Assembly: GCA_025934375.1 (NCBI GenBank)
Contig: JAICYD010000022.1
Span: forward strand, 1-64,000
Direction of reading: 5' to 3'
DNA length: 64,000 nucleotides
Source: Streptosporangiaceae bacterium
GTDB taxonomy: Bacteria > Actinomycetota > Actinomycetes > Streptosporangiales > Streptosporangiaceae
Numbering within the stretch: position 1 is the first letter of the stretch; each line of letters opens with the position of its first letter. Of the stretch, positions 18,319-27,250 are shown in pieces. A program made the translations under genes and the position numbers. The notes below the pieces were generated by a model. The model saw only the letters and a list, made by a program, of their open reading frames with translations, was not told where the DNA came from and ran no database searches.

Positions 18319-18867
18319 TCAGCCCGGCTGACCGCCGGGACGATCCAGGCGGAACATGCGGCTGCGCCGCCGCGTGCCGTCGCGGCGGACGCGGTCGTCG
18401 GGGTGGACGCCGAGGTCGGTCGCCCCGAGCTTGCGGATCGCGGCGGCCGACCGCCCGTTCCGCTCGTCGGTGCGCAGCTGAACCCACTGCGCGCCACGGG
18501 AGAAGATCTCCTCGAGCAGCAGCCGCTTGACCCGCGCGTTGACGCCCGTCCCCCACACCCCTGGGTCGAGCTGGGTTCCGCCCACCTCCACGCCCGCCGG
18601 GTCCCGCGGGTCGAACAGGACCGAGGTCATCCCGACGACGCGGCTCCCCTGCCGGACGGTGAAGGTCACTCGGTTGCCGTCGGCCAGCTTCGACTGGATG
18701 CTGTGGTCAAGCGCGGCGGCGTCGGCGGGGATGGCCCGCGGGATGTGCTCCCACGCCCGCTCGTCATCCAGCGCCGCGAACAGCCCCGCGGCATCGGCGC
18801 AATCGTAGGGGCGCACCGAGATGCCGTCCGCGCTCATCTCGGCGGGAAAGCGGACAGGCCACTCCAT
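18319..18867 (-). CDS. GNAT family N-acetyltransferase
   Basis: The protein has 182 residues from ATG 18867 (MEWPVRFPAEM). GNAT strands are visible: FTVRQGSRVVGMTSVLFDPR, then VEVGGTQLDPGVWGTGVNAR. The segment VKRLLLEEIFSRGAQWVQLR, then DERNGRSAAAIRKLGATDLG, is the RimJ/RimL-like acetyl-CoA and substrate region. GTG 18882 or ATG 18927 are possible upstream starts, but the conserved part begins at the chosen one. Divergent from the phospholipase gene. The substrate is unknown. Confidence 0.85.
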   Translation of the reverse strand: MEWPVRFPAEMSADGISVRPYDCADAAGLFAALDDERAWEHIPRAIPADAAALDHSIQSKLADGNRVTFTVRQGSRVVGMTSVLFDPRDPAGVEVGGTQLDPGVWGTGVNARVKRLLLEEIFSRGAQWVQLRTDERNGRSAAAIRKLGATDLGVHPDDRVRRDGTRRRSRMFRLDRPGGQPG

Positions 18868-18939
18868 CGGCCCATTCTTCACCGGGCAGTCCCCCGCGGT
18901 CCCCCCGGGCCGGCGCGCGCGCTTCATCGGTCGATTGCC

Positions 18940-18985
18940 CGATGCGAGTGCCGCGTGGTGAACTCGATGCGACTGCCGCGTGGTG
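18940..18985 (+). repeat. Pair of 21-bp direct repeats upstream of phospholipase C
   Basis: CGATGCGAGTGCCGCGTGGTG (18940-18960) recurs at 18965-18985 with one change, a 25-bp period. The repeats lie just before the ribosome binding site of the phospholipase gene, in the 134-bp divergent spacer with the GNAT gene. They could be tandem regulator sites or a simple duplication. Confidence 0.7.
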
Positions 18986-19001
18986 GAGAGGACCGGACGG
19001 C

Positions 19002-21155
19002 ATGGACATCGACAAGCCACACGCCCACGTGCCAGATGGGGTACCTGGCACCGACTACAGCGCACCCGCGCCATTCCCGGCGAGCGTTAGCCGCCGCCGT
19101 TTCCTGCAGGTCGGGGGCGCGATCGCGGCCGCCGGGGCCGCCGCCGCGGGCGTCGCGCAGCTCAGCGGCACCACCGGCGCGGACCGGTCGGCCCCCGCTA
19201 TTGCCCATGGCACCGCCGTCCCCGGCGGCCACAGCGGAACGATCGACGACTTGAGGCACGTGGTGATCCTCATGCAGGAGAACCGCTCCTTCGACCACTA
19301 CTACGGCACGCTGCCCGGCGTGCGCGGCTTTTCCGACAAGCAGGCCCTCACCTACCAGGACGGCACCACGATCTTCGGCCAGCCTGACCCGTCGCGCACT
19401 GACCTGGGGTACCTGCTGCCGTTCCGCATGGACTCCGCGAAGGTCAACGCGCAGAACGCCGGGGACCTGGACCACAGCTGGCCCGGTGACCACAGCGCCC
19501 GCAACGACGGGCTATGGAACAACTGGGTGCCCGCCAAGACCGAGCGGTGCATGGGCTACTTCACCCGCGCTGACCTGCCGTTCAACTACGCGCTGGCCGA
19601 CGCGTTCACCATCTGCGACGGCTACCATCAGGCGATCCTCGGCCCGACCAGCCCGAACCGCATGTACTTCTGGACCGGCACGTCAAGCGGGCGGACCGCC
19701 AACCTGGGACGCGACTACACCGTCCAGTTCAGCGACGTCACCACCTACCCCGAGCTCCTGCTCAACGCCGGGGTCTCCTGGCAGGTGTACACCAACCACG
19801 AGGTGGGCGACGGCGGCGGGGTCAACGGCTGGGTCGGCGACTACGGGTACAACCCGCTGTGGTTCTACCAGGCGTACCAGGACTCGATGAACGCCACCAC
19901 CGCCGCCGGGCGGCAGCTGGCCATCCAGGGCGCGGTCCAGCCGTGGCAGCCCAGCGCCGGCGCCCCGCTGGGCCCGAACCACGTCAACCACGTGCTCGCC
20001 CAGTTCATCAGCGACTGCGCCGCGGGCACCCTCCCGCGGGTCTCCTGGGTCGTCCCGCCGTATGAGTACTCCGAGCACCCGTCGGCCAGCCCGAGCTACG
20101 GCGCGCACTACGCCCGCGCCGTGCTGGAGGCGCTGATGGGCAACCAGGCCCTGTGGGAGAGCACGGCGCTGTTCATCACCTACGACGAGCACGACGGCTA
20201 CTTCGACCACGCGCTGCCCCCCTCGCCGGAGACGACGGTGACCGGCGAGTTCATCAGCTCGCTGCCGATCGGCCTGGGCCCGCGGGTGCCGATGATCATC
20301 TGCTCGCCGTGGACGCGCGGCGGCTACGTCGACTCCAACACCTACGACCACACCTCGATGCTCCGCTTCCTGGAGACCTGGACCGGGGTGCGGGCGGCCA
20401 ACATCACCGCCTGGCGGCGCTCGGTGACCGGCGACCTGACCGCCGCCTTCGACTTCGCCAGCCCGGATTTCAGCATCCCCGCGCTGCCGGACACGGTGCC
20501 GCTGATCGCGCAGTCCGACGCGGAGAAGTCCTTCCCCCCGGTCACCACGCCCGCCCAGGGCGCCCAGGTCCCCCCGGCCCAGGAGGCGGGCACCCGAAGG
20601 CACCGGCCGAGCCGCCACCTGCCGCACGCCGACGTCACCGTCAACCGGTCCGCGCACACGGTGACCGCGACGATGTCCAGCACCGGGCCGGCGGGCGTGT
20701 CGCTGTTCGTCTTCCCCGACAAGTACCGGGCCGCCTCGGCGACCCCGTTCACCGTGACCAGCGGCGCGACCAAGGCCTACACCTGGACGGCGGCCAAGGA
20801 GGACTCCTACGGGTACGCCTTCTCGATCTACGGCCCGGACCGGTTCGTCCGCTCCTTCGCCGGCCAGGTGGTCCCCGCCGGCACGACGGCCGGCCAGATC
20901 CCGGCGGTGACCGCCACCCCGGTCACCGGGGCCGTCCCCGCGCTCCGGCTGACCCTGGCCAGCAGCGGCAGCGCGGCCGTGGCCTACACCCTCACCGCGC
21001 ACGACTACGCGGGCACCACCCAGGCGGTGACCGTCGGCGCGAACGGCTCGGTGACCGTCAGCTGGCCCGTCAGCCCGGACGGGTACTACGACGTGATCAT
21101 CACCGCGAACACCAGCGACGGGTTCTCCCGCCGTTACGCCGGGCGAATCGGCTAG
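19002..21155 (+). CDS. Tat-exported phospholipase C (phosphoesterase family, PlcA-D type)
   Basis: The protein has 717 residues from ATG 19002, with GGAGAGGA 8 bases upstream. A twin-arginine signal (SRRRFLQVGGAIAAAGAAAA) lies at residues about 30-50. The phosphoesterase domain has HVVILMQENRSFDHYYGTL near the start, YHQAILGPTSPNRMYFWTG in the middle, and ITYDEHDGYFDHALPP as the later metal/phosphate block. The C-terminus carries the two DUF756 beta domains typical of bacterial phosphocholine-specific phospholipases C. It would hydrolyse phospholipids outside the cell, probably for phosphate or lipid scavenging. A promoter with Pho boxes was not recognised. Confidence 0.93.
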   Translation: MDIDKPHAHVPDGVPGTDYSAPAPFPASVSRRRFLQVGGAIAAAGAAAAGVAQLSGTTGADRSAPAIAHGTAVPGGHSGTIDDLRHVVILMQENRSFDHYYGTLPGVRGFSDKQALTYQDGTTIFGQPDPSRTDLGYLLPFRMDSAKVNAQNAGDLDHSWPGDHSARNDGLWNNWVPAKTERCMGYFTRADLPFNYALADAFTICDGYHQAILGPTSPNRMYFWTGTSSGRTANLGRDYTVQFSDVTTYPELLLNAGVSWQVYTNHEVGDGGGVNGWVGDYGYNPLWFYQAYQDSMNATTAAGRQLAIQGAVQPWQPSAGAPLGPNHVNHVLAQFISDCAAGTLPRVSWVVPPYEYSEHPSASPSYGAHYARAVLEALMGNQALWESTALFITYDEHDGYFDHALPPSPETTVTGEFISSLPIGLGPRVPMIICSPWTRGGYVDSNTYDHTSMLRFLETWTGVRAANITAWRRSVTGDLTAAFDFASPDFSIPALPDTVPLIAQSDAEKSFPPVTTPAQGAQVPPAQEAGTRRHRPSRHLPHADVTVNRSAHTVTATMSSTGPAGVSLFVFPDKYRAASATPFTVTSGATKAYTWTAAKEDSYGYAFSIYGPDRFVRSFAGQVVPAGTTAGQIPAVTATPVTGAVPALRLTLASSGSAAVAYTLTAHDYAGTTQAVTVGANGSVTVSWPVSPDGYYDVIITANTSDGFSRRYAGRIG

Positions 21156-21293
21156 CCGCGCGGACCAGGGCTCCCCCTCGCGCTCTTCCCGGGTGCACGG
21201 CCGCGAAGGCGACGCCAGTGATTTTCGCGGGCTGATCGCCTCCTGCGCGCCCGGGCGGCGCCCGCCCATGGAGCTAAGTGTCGACGTCGAGTA

Positions 21294-21307
21294 TCTTGAT
21301 ATCGAGA
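21294..21307 (+). promoter_or_regulatory. Palindromic operator candidate upstream of the VOC gene
   Basis: TCTTGAT (21294-21300) and ATCGAGA (21301-21307) form a near-perfect 14-bp palindrome, preceded by the palindrome TCGACGTCGA (21281-21290). It sits 17 bases before ATG 21324. The size and position suit a dimeric repressor site. Confidence 0.5.
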
Positions 21308-21323
21308 CCAGCTTGGAGGCGTG

Positions 21324-21683
21324 ATGATCACCGGACTGGACCACGTGCAGGTAGCGATGCCGCGCGGCGCGGAAGGGGCGGCGCGGGCGTTCTACGCGGG
21401 ACTGCTCGGCATGACCGAGCTACCGAAGCCGCCCGTCCTCGCCGCCCGGGGCGGCTGCTGGTTCACGTCGGGGGCGGCCGTCGTGCACCTGGGCGTCGAG
21501 GAGCCGTTCTCCCCGGCCCGCAAGGCGCATCCGGCACTCCTCGCCGAGGACATCGGGGCGCTCCAGGCCGCGCTGACCGCCGCGGGCTACGCGTGCGCGC
21601 GCTCCGATGAGGAGATCCCGGGCGTGCGCCGCTTCCACACCCACGATCCGTTCGGCAACCGCGTCGAGTTCCAGCAGGCCTGA
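21324..21683 (+). CDS. VOC/glyoxalase superfamily protein
   Basis: This 119-residue protein has the beta-alpha-beta-beta-beta halves of VOC metalloenzymes: ITGLDHVQVAMPRGAEGAAR with the first metal His, then FYAGLLGMTELPKPP and GGCWFTSGAAVVHLGVEEPF. It ends HTHDPFGNRVEFQQA, with the typical DPFGNRVEF motif and final metal Glu. ATG 21324 is used because GGAGG (21315-21319) precedes it; the in-frame GTG at 21321 is too close. The substrate is unknown. It is convergent with the ABC transporter operon. Confidence 0.85.
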   Translation: MITGLDHVQVAMPRGAEGAARAFYAGLLGMTELPKPPVLAARGGCWFTSGAAVVHLGVEEPFSPARKAHPALLAEDIGALQAALTAAGYACARSDEEIPGVRRFHTHDPFGNRVEFQQA

Positions 21684-21705
21684 CCGCGCCGAGTTCCAGC
21701 AGGCC
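21666..21705 (+). repeat. 15-bp direct duplication at the VOC gene end
   Basis: GAGTTCCAGCAGGCC occurs at 21666-21680 and again at 21691-21705, a 25-bp period. The first copy contains the last codons of the VOC gene. The second lies in the 25-bp spacer before the convergent ABC ATPase stop. It looks like a recent tandem duplication. Confidence 0.8.
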
Positions 21706-21708
21706 AGT

Positions 21709-22548
21709 TCAGCGGGTCATGACGAGCCCCAGCAGGTGCTCGCGGTAGGCCGCGAAGGCCTCATCCCGCTTGGTGGCCACCTGGTCGCGCGGGCGCGGCA
21801 GCGCGATGTCGATGACCTCGGTGACGACGCCGGGCGAGGCGGACAGCACGATCACCCGGTCGGCCAGGTAGACGGCCTCGTCGATGTCGTGCGTGACGAA
21901 GACGACCGTCACGCCGAACTCCTCGCGCACCCGCAGGATCAGGTCCTCCAGGCCGAAGCGGGTCTGCGCGTCCACCGAGGCGAACGGCTCGTCCATCAGC
22001 AGCAGGTCGGGCCGGCAGGCCAGCGCCCGCGCGATCGCGACCCGCTGCTGCATCCCGCCCGACAGCTGCCACGGATAGGCGCGGCCCGCGTCGGCCAGCC
22101 CCACCGACGCCAGCACCTCCGCGATGCGGGCGGGCCGGGAGTCCCGCGCGATGCCGCGCGCCTTCAGCGCCAGGTCGACGTTGCCGCGGACGGTGAGCCA
22201 CGGGAACAGCGACCGGCCATAGTCCTGGAAGACGACGCCCACCCCCGCCGGTACCTGGCGCAGCGGCGTCCCCTCGAACTCCACCGTCCCCGAGGTCGGC
22301 ATCGCCAGCCCGGCCAGGCACCGCAGCAGCGTCGTCTTGCCCGCCCCGCTCGGCCCGACGACGCACGCGAACTCGCCGCGGGCCACGTCGAAGGTGACGT
22401 CACCGAGCGCGAGCCGCTGTCCCCCGCCGCGCAGCGGGTAGGCCTTCCGGACGCCGTTGAGCGCCACCACCGGGGCGTACGGATGATGCTCCGCGGGATC
22501 GCCCCCCCGGGGGGTACCGACCGGTTGCTGCGGCGCCTGCCCCATCAT
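21709..22548 (-). CDS. ABC transporter ATP-binding protein (SsuB/TauB type)
   Basis: The protein has 279 residues. Walker A is VVGPSGAGKTTLLRCLAG, the Q-loop is GVVFQDYGRSLFPWLTVRGN, the signature is YPWQLSGGMQQRVAIARALA, Walker B is LLLMDEPFASVD and the switch His is VVFVTHDIDEAVYLADRV. ATG 22548 overlaps the stop of the upstream permease (ATGA). It energises the importer formed with the two permeases and the lipoprotein upstream in the operon. Confidence 0.94.
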   Translation of the reverse strand: MMGQAPQQPVGTPRGGDPAEHHPYAPVVALNGVRKAYPLRGGGQRLALGDVTFDVARGEFACVVGPSGAGKTTLLRCLAGLAMPTSGTVEFEGTPLRQVPAGVGVVFQDYGRSLFPWLTVRGNVDLALKARGIARDSRPARIAEVLASVGLADAGRAYPWQLSGGMQQRVAIARALACRPDLLLMDEPFASVDAQTRFGLEDLILRVREEFGVTVVFVTHDIDEAVYLADRVIVLSASPGVVTEVIDIALPRPRDQVATKRDEAFAAYREHLLGLVMTR

Positions 22549-23420
22549 GCCCGCCCTTCCACTGCCCGGGCACCATAGTGCCAGTACAGGAGCCTGTTCT
22601 CCGCGAGCACGAACAGCAGGTTCGCCGCGCCGCCCACGATCGCCAGCATGAGGATCCCGCTCCACATGCCCAGGTAGTCGAAAGACTCCTGAGCGGTGAC
22701 GATGTAGTAGCCGATGCCACCGGTCGAGGCCACCCACTCGCTGACCACCATGAGGATGATCGATACCTGCAAGCTGTTGCGCAGCCCGGCCACGACCTGG
22801 GGGGCCGCCGCCGGGAGGACCACCGCCAACGTCCGCCGCGCCCCGGACATCCCCAGGGCGCGCGCCGTGTCCAGCTTGACCGCGTCGACTCCGCGCATCC
22901 CGTCCAGGGTGTTCAGCAGCGTCGGCCAGATGGCGGCGAACGCGATGATGACCACCTTCATCGCGGCCCCGATCCCGAACACGGTGATCACGGCGGGCAC
23001 CAGCACCGGGGCGGGCAGCACGTACAGGAAGTACAGGTAGGGCGAGGTCGCCTCGCGCAGGTAGCGCAGCGACCACAGCAGCGCGCCGATCCCGATGCCG
23101 GCCAGGCCCGCGATCGCGTAGCCGAGTGCCAGGTGCTCCAGGCTGGAGCCGAGCTGGGCGCGGGCGGGACCGACCGCCCACTGCGCCCACAGGGTGCGCA
23201 CGATCTTGGCCAGCGGCGGGAAGTAGACCGAGGTGCTGCCGGCCGACCACGCCCACCAGGCGCCGATCAAGGCGGCGAACAGCCACGCTCGCGTGGCCGC
23301 CCGTCCGGCCACCCGCGAGGCCGCCCGGACGGTACTGGCCCGGGCACTGCCAGCCCGGGCGCTGCTCCCGGCGCTGCCGGCCTGGGCGCTGCCGGCCGCC
23401 GCTGCGGCCTCACCCCGCAT
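22545..23420 (-). CDS. ABC transporter permease (SsuC/TauC type)
   Basis: The protein has 291 residues and about six TM segments. The binding-protein-dependent transport inner-membrane (EAA) loop reads VDAVKLDTARALGMSGARRT. The N-terminal 35 residues are Ala/Ser/Gly-rich and probably disordered. It overlaps the preceding permease gene by 11 bp and the ATPase gene by 4 bp, so translation is coupled. It pairs with the second permease as a heterodimeric channel. Confidence 0.92.
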   Translation of the reverse strand: MRGEAAAAAGSAQAGSAGSSARAGSARASTVRAASRVAGRAATRAWLFAALIGAWWAWSAGSTSVYFPPLAKIVRTLWAQWAVGPARAQLGSSLEHLALGYAIAGLAGIGIGALLWSLRYLREATSPYLYFLYVLPAPVLVPAVITVFGIGAAMKVVIIAFAAIWPTLLNTLDGMRGVDAVKLDTARALGMSGARRTLAVVLPAAAPQVVAGLRNSLQVSIILMVVSEWVASTGGIGYYIVTAQESFDYLGMWSGILMLAIVGGAANLLFVLAENRLLYWHYGARAVEGRA

Positions 23421-24252
23421 GGCCCGCCGCCATCCGGTGCGACTCGTGCCAGTGCATGACCCACCCTTCCGCGAGCGTGAACAGCCCGGCCAGCAGCACT
23501 CCGAGCAGCCCCGCGACCAGGATGTAGGCGTACATGACCGGGTAGGCGGACGGACCGGAGTTCTCCGCCACCAGGATCTGCGCCCCGAGCCCGCTGCCGC
23601 CGCCGATCAGCTCCGCGACGATGTCCACGATGAGCGCGACCGCCACCGAAACCCGCAGCCCGGTGGCGATGAACGGCGCGGCGCTGGGCAAGATCACCAT
23701 GAGGAACTCGCGCGCGCCGCGCACCCCCAGCACCCGCGCGGTGTCCCGGGCGATCGGGTCCAGCGACCGGACGCCGTAGCACACCTGGATCACCAGCGGC
23801 CAGAACACCGCGAACGCCACCAGGGCGATCTTCATCGTCAGCGTCGCCCCCCACAGCACCAGCGCGATCGGCAAGATCGCGATGACCGGGATCGTCTTGA
23901 AGAACTCGACCACGCCGATGACGCTGCGGTAGGCGAACCCGCTCAGCCCGGCCAGCGAGCCGATCACGATCGCGCAGCCACCGCCGATCGCCAGCCCGAT
24001 CGCCCATCCCGCCAGGGTGTCCCGCACCGCGGCCCACAAAGTGGCGGACATGGCCAGGTGGCCGAGCGCGCTGACCGTCGCGGTCATTGACGGGAACTCA
24101 TCGCCGGGGATCAGCCCGGCCGCGCTGAGCGCCTGCCACAACGCGAGCGCGGCGGCCAGCACCGCGAGCCGCAGCCCGTACCGCAGCCCCCAGCCCCGGC
24201 CCGGGGCACCGGGGGCGAGCCGGCCCTCGCCGGCCAGGACGGCGCCCGCCAT
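23410..24252 (-). CDS. ABC transporter permease (SsuC/TauC type), second subunit
   Basis: The protein has 280 residues and about six TM helices. The EAA loop is LDPIARDTARVLGVRGAREF. It is paralogous to the next permease. The first base of its start overlaps the end of the binding-protein gene at 24252. Two non-identical permeases suggest a heterodimer, as in some nitrate, sulfonate or pyrimidine-precursor importers. Confidence 0.92.
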   Translation of the reverse strand: MAGAVLAGEGRLAPGAPGRGWGLRYGLRLAVLAAALALWQALSAAGLIPGDEFPSMTATVSALGHLAMSATLWAAVRDTLAGWAIGLAIGGGCAIVIGSLAGLSGFAYRSVIGVVEFFKTIPVIAILPIALVLWGATLTMKIALVAFAVFWPLVIQVCYGVRSLDPIARDTARVLGVRGAREFLMVILPSAAPFIATGLRVSVAVALIVDIVAELIGGGSGLGAQILVAENSGPSAYPVMYAYILVAGLLGVLLAGLFTLAEGWVMHWHESHRMAAGHAG

Positions 24253-25316
24253 CAGCTCCCCGGGGACCAGATCATGCTGGCCGCCGGCGGCTCCGACGTG
24301 ATCAGCCCGAACTCCTTCATGTAGCCCTCGATCTGCGTGATGGTGCCGGGGTTGAGCGTGGGATTCCAGTCAGTGCTGAGGATCTGCGCCTGCGCCTGGG
24401 CGGAGCTGAGGCTCAGGTGGCTGGAGAGCGTGGCCTTGGCCTGGGACTGATGCGCCTGGGAGTAGGCGATCGACTCGTTCATCGCCGCCTGGAACGCCGC
24501 GACCACGCCCGAGTGCGCGCTCGCGTACGACCCCATCACGTCCAGGCAGGTGACGGTCCCGTTCGGGAACAGCGCCACGTTCGGGTGAATGAGCGGGACG
24601 GCGCCCTCGGCCAGCGCGGTGCTGGCGAACGGCGCGACGATGACGGCGGCCTGCACCCGCCCCTGCGCCAGCGCCGCGGGCATCTGCGGGAACGGCATCG
24701 CGATCAGGTGCACGCTGGCCGGGTCGATGCCCGCGCGCTTGGCCAGCACTTCCACGGCGAGGGAGTTCAGCGAGGTCAGCTGCACCTCGGCGACGTTCTT
24801 GCCGGCCAGGTCCTTGATCGAGGTGATGCCCGAGCCCTTGGCCGCGACGAGCACCGTGCTGTCGTTGGCGTCGCTGGCGGGCTGGTTGCCGTCCACGCTG
24901 GAGACGCACTTGACCTGCACGCCCTTGGAGTTGAGGTTGATCAGCACCGGGACCGTGATGAACCCGAACTGCTCGGTCCCGCTGGCCATGCTCGCCTCGA
25001 CGGCGACGGGGCTGGCCTGCGGGACGAGGGTCACGTTCAGCCCGTGCTTGCGGAAGATCCCGCCGTCTACCGCGTAGAACAGCGCCGCGTCATCGGAGTA
25101 GGGCACGTAGCCGAGCGACACGTTGGTGACGGCCCCGGACGCACCGCTTGAGGAAGCACCGCTTGAGGAAGCACCGCTGGCGGGCCCGGCGCTCGCCGGC
25201 CCGCTCGATGACCCGCCACCTCCGCAGGCGGCCAGCACCGCCGTGAGGGCGACGGCGGCAGCGCCAATGACGACACCGCGGGCCGCGGCCCGACTTCGCT
25301 GGATGTGAGTGCTCAT
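24252..25316 (-). CDS. ABC transporter substrate-binding lipoprotein (NMT1/SsuA-like)
   Basis: The protein has 354 residues from ATG 25316, with GGGAGG just upstream. A signal peptide ends in the lipobox LAAC (VVIGAAAVALTAVLAACGGG). A Ser/Ala/Gly linker with a small tandem repeat follows. The periplasmic-binding-protein type 2 domain has VTNVSLGYVPYSDDAALFYA, GSGITSIKDLAGKNVAEVQL and ALAQGRVQAAVIVAPFAS, typical of the NMT1/SsuA family. The ligand is not predictable from sequence. Lying 97 bp after the diol dehydratase reactivase on the same strand, it may deliver a substrate or cofactor precursor for that enzyme. Confidence 0.9.
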   Translation of the reverse strand: MSTHIQRSRAAARGVVIGAAAVALTAVLAACGGGGSSSGPASAGPASGASSSGASSSGASGAVTNVSLGYVPYSDDAALFYAVDGGIFRKHGLNVTLVPQASPVAVEASMASGTEQFGFITVPVLINLNSKGVQVKCVSSVDGNQPASDANDSTVLVAAKGSGITSIKDLAGKNVAEVQLTSLNSLAVEVLAKRAGIDPASVHLIAMPFPQMPAALAQGRVQAAVIVAPFASTALAEGAVPLIHPNVALFPNGTVTCLDVMGSYASAHSGVVAAFQAAMNESIAYSQAHQSQAKATLSSHLSLSSAQAQAQILSTDWNPTLNPGTITQIEGYMKEFGLITSEPPAASMIWSPGS

Positions 25317-25413
25317 CGCAGCCTCCCGCGCGTTGTTTGCCGCCAGCATGTACTGTTAAATGAACCGCACTAATCTCCGGGCCGCAATACATCACTTATG
25401 CTGATCAGTGGCA

Positions 25414-27237
25414 TCACTGGCGCTGATCAGCGCGGATTCGCGGGCACGGGGCCAGGGCAAGGCCGAGGGCCACGGCGTAGCGGTGACCGAGCGGCTCGCC
25501 GCCCAGGGCGGCGCCGACGTTGCCCCGGCCGATGGCGAGCTCCTCCGGCAGCGACCGGGCCAGCACCCCGACGAGCTCGTCGTCCCCGGCCGGCCCGCCG
25601 ACCAGCAGGAGCTGCGCGGGCATCCCGGCGGAGTACGCGGGGTGCCCCGTCCGGATGACCGCCTCCAGCGCGCGCCGCACGCTGGCCGCCAGCACCGCCT
25701 GCTTCAGCCGCAGCCGGATCGCCCGCCACTGCGCCGGCCCGAGGTGGCCGCCAGCCGGGGCACCCCGGGGACCGAAGGGCAGCAGCCCGCCCGGCCCCGG
25801 GACCGCCAGCATCCCGGCGGCGGACGCGGGCGCCGGCGCGGGCAAGAAGCCGCGCGTCCCGTCCTCGGCCTCATACCGCGCGGTGCCCTCGACCCGCACG
25901 CACGGGCCGCGCTTGATCCAGTCGGCCGCCGCCCGCGGCGCTCCCAGCGTCTGCGCGACCGCGGCGGTCAGCAGGTCGCCGGCCCCGGCCACCACCGCCT
26001 CGGACCCGGGCGCGATCACGTCGACGGTGCCCGACCCGATGTCGGCGACCAGCGCTCCCGGCGCCATTCCCGGCGTCGTCGCGGCTCCCAGCCGCGCGGC
26101 GGCCGGCTCGGAGACCGGCGAGCTCACCGGGACGGAGAATAGGTCAGGCAACTCACCGGGCGCCCAACGGTCCATGGGTGACTGCCCGTTCAAGGCCGCC
26201 ACCAGGATCGCGCGCCCAACGCTGCCCTGGCGGGCCGTGGCGGCCGCGGCGACCTCTGCCAGGTCCACCGCGAACAGGTCATCCAGCGGCGTCCTGGCAT
26301 CCGCGGTCCGCAGCGCCCGCGCGGTGCCCGGGGCCCAGCCGGCTGCCTGCCGCGCCGCCGCGCGCAAGGTCATCAGCTGGCCGCCCGCCTCGACCAGCGG
26401 TTCGCCGCCATCACCGCCGGGGTGGCCCTCGTTTCCGGCATGTCCGCTTCCAGGGCCGCCGCCGGCCGGGTCGCCGCCCGCGGTCAGGCCGACGACCGCG
26501 TTGGAGTGGTCGAGCAGGCCGCGCGCGACCCGGGCGACATCGCCCGCCTCCTGCTCCCCCAGGGCGAACGCCGCGCCCAGCGCCACCGGGTCACCCACCA
26601 TGGTCAGCGGGTGGCCGGGGGGGCGCACCTCGACCGCCAGCAGCGAGCAGGAAGCGGCGGCGGGAATGTCGGCCTGGTCGATGACCGGGATGCCTCGGGC
26701 GCCTGCGGGCAGGCGGTTGGCGATGAGGACGCCCTCGTCCCCCGCGACCAGGATCGCTCCCACCCGCGTGCCCGCCGCCAGCAGGTCCCCGATGCGCGCG
26801 GCCGCCGCGCGGTAGCCCAGGCCCTGCGGCACCAGCGCGACGACGGCCCCGCCTTTACTGGCAGGCACCGTTGCGGGCGCGTCCCGCGGGGCCGCCATCT
26901 CGCCGAGCGAGAACGGCGCGCCGGCGCAGGCGCCCGCGCCGCCGGGAGTGGGGACGCCCGCCGTCAGCACCCGCAGCCGGCCCGTCGCCGGCGGGACGTC
27001 GGGGACGAGGCGCACGAACGTGTCGACCGGCCGCAGCGGCGCGATCCGCGCTTCGGTGGCGGCCAGCCCCGCCTGGCGTTCCAGGCGGCGCAGCAAGACG
27101 GCGGCCCCGCGCAGCGACTCCCGCGACCCTTTCCGGCCCCGCGTGGGGGCGCGGCCCGCGCACACGATGACCCGATCGTCGACGATCACGATCTCGGTCG
27201 TCGCGTTCCCGACGTCGATCCCGGCGATCACCGTCAT
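25414..27237 (-). CDS. Diol/glycerol dehydratase reactivating ATPase, large subunit (DdrA/PduG-like)
   Basis: The protein has 607 residues. The N-terminus AGIDVGNATTEIVIVDDRVI and the segment PTRGRKGSRESLRGAAVLLR are the actin-like ATPase phosphate-1 region of DdrA/PduG. A swiveling central domain follows (IPVIDQADIPAAASCSLLAV). The second ATPase half has LVADIGSGTVDVIAPGSEAV. The enzyme releases damaged adenosylcobalamin from inactivated dehydratase. A matching small subunit (DdrB/PduH) is not seen nearby. It starts 13 bp after the small dehydratase subunit gene in the operon. Confidence 0.9.
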   Translation of the reverse strand: MTVIAGIDVGNATTEIVIVDDRVIVCAGRAPTRGRKGSRESLRGAAVLLRRLERQAGLAATEARIAPLRPVDTFVRLVPDVPPATGRLRVLTAGVPTPGGAGACAGAPFSLGEMAAPRDAPATVPASKGGAVVALVPQGLGYRAAAARIGDLLAAGTRVGAILVAGDEGVLIANRLPAGARGIPVIDQADIPAAASCSLLAVEVRPPGHPLTMVGDPVALGAAFALGEQEAGDVARVARGLLDHSNAVVGLTAGGDPAGGGPGSGHAGNEGHPGGDGGEPLVEAGGQLMTLRAAARQAAGWAPGTARALRTADARTPLDDLFAVDLAEVAAAATARQGSVGRAILVAALNGQSPMDRWAPGELPDLFSVPVSSPVSEPAAARLGAATTPGMAPGALVADIGSGTVDVIAPGSEAVVAGAGDLLTAAVAQTLGAPRAAADWIKRGPCVRVEGTARYEAEDGTRGFLPAPAPASAAGMLAVPGPGGLLPFGPRGAPAGGHLGPAQWRAIRLRLKQAVLAASVRRALEAVIRTGHPAYSAGMPAQLLLVGGPAGDDELVGVLARSLPEELAIGRGNVGAALGGEPLGHRYAVALGLALAPCPRIRADQRQ

Positions 27238-27250
27238 GGCGGGCTGGCGG

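Noticed and set aside
19683..21344. A 553-codon frame opposite phospholipase C
   Set aside because: It is antisense to a well-supported enzyme and Arg/Gly/Val-biased like other shadows.
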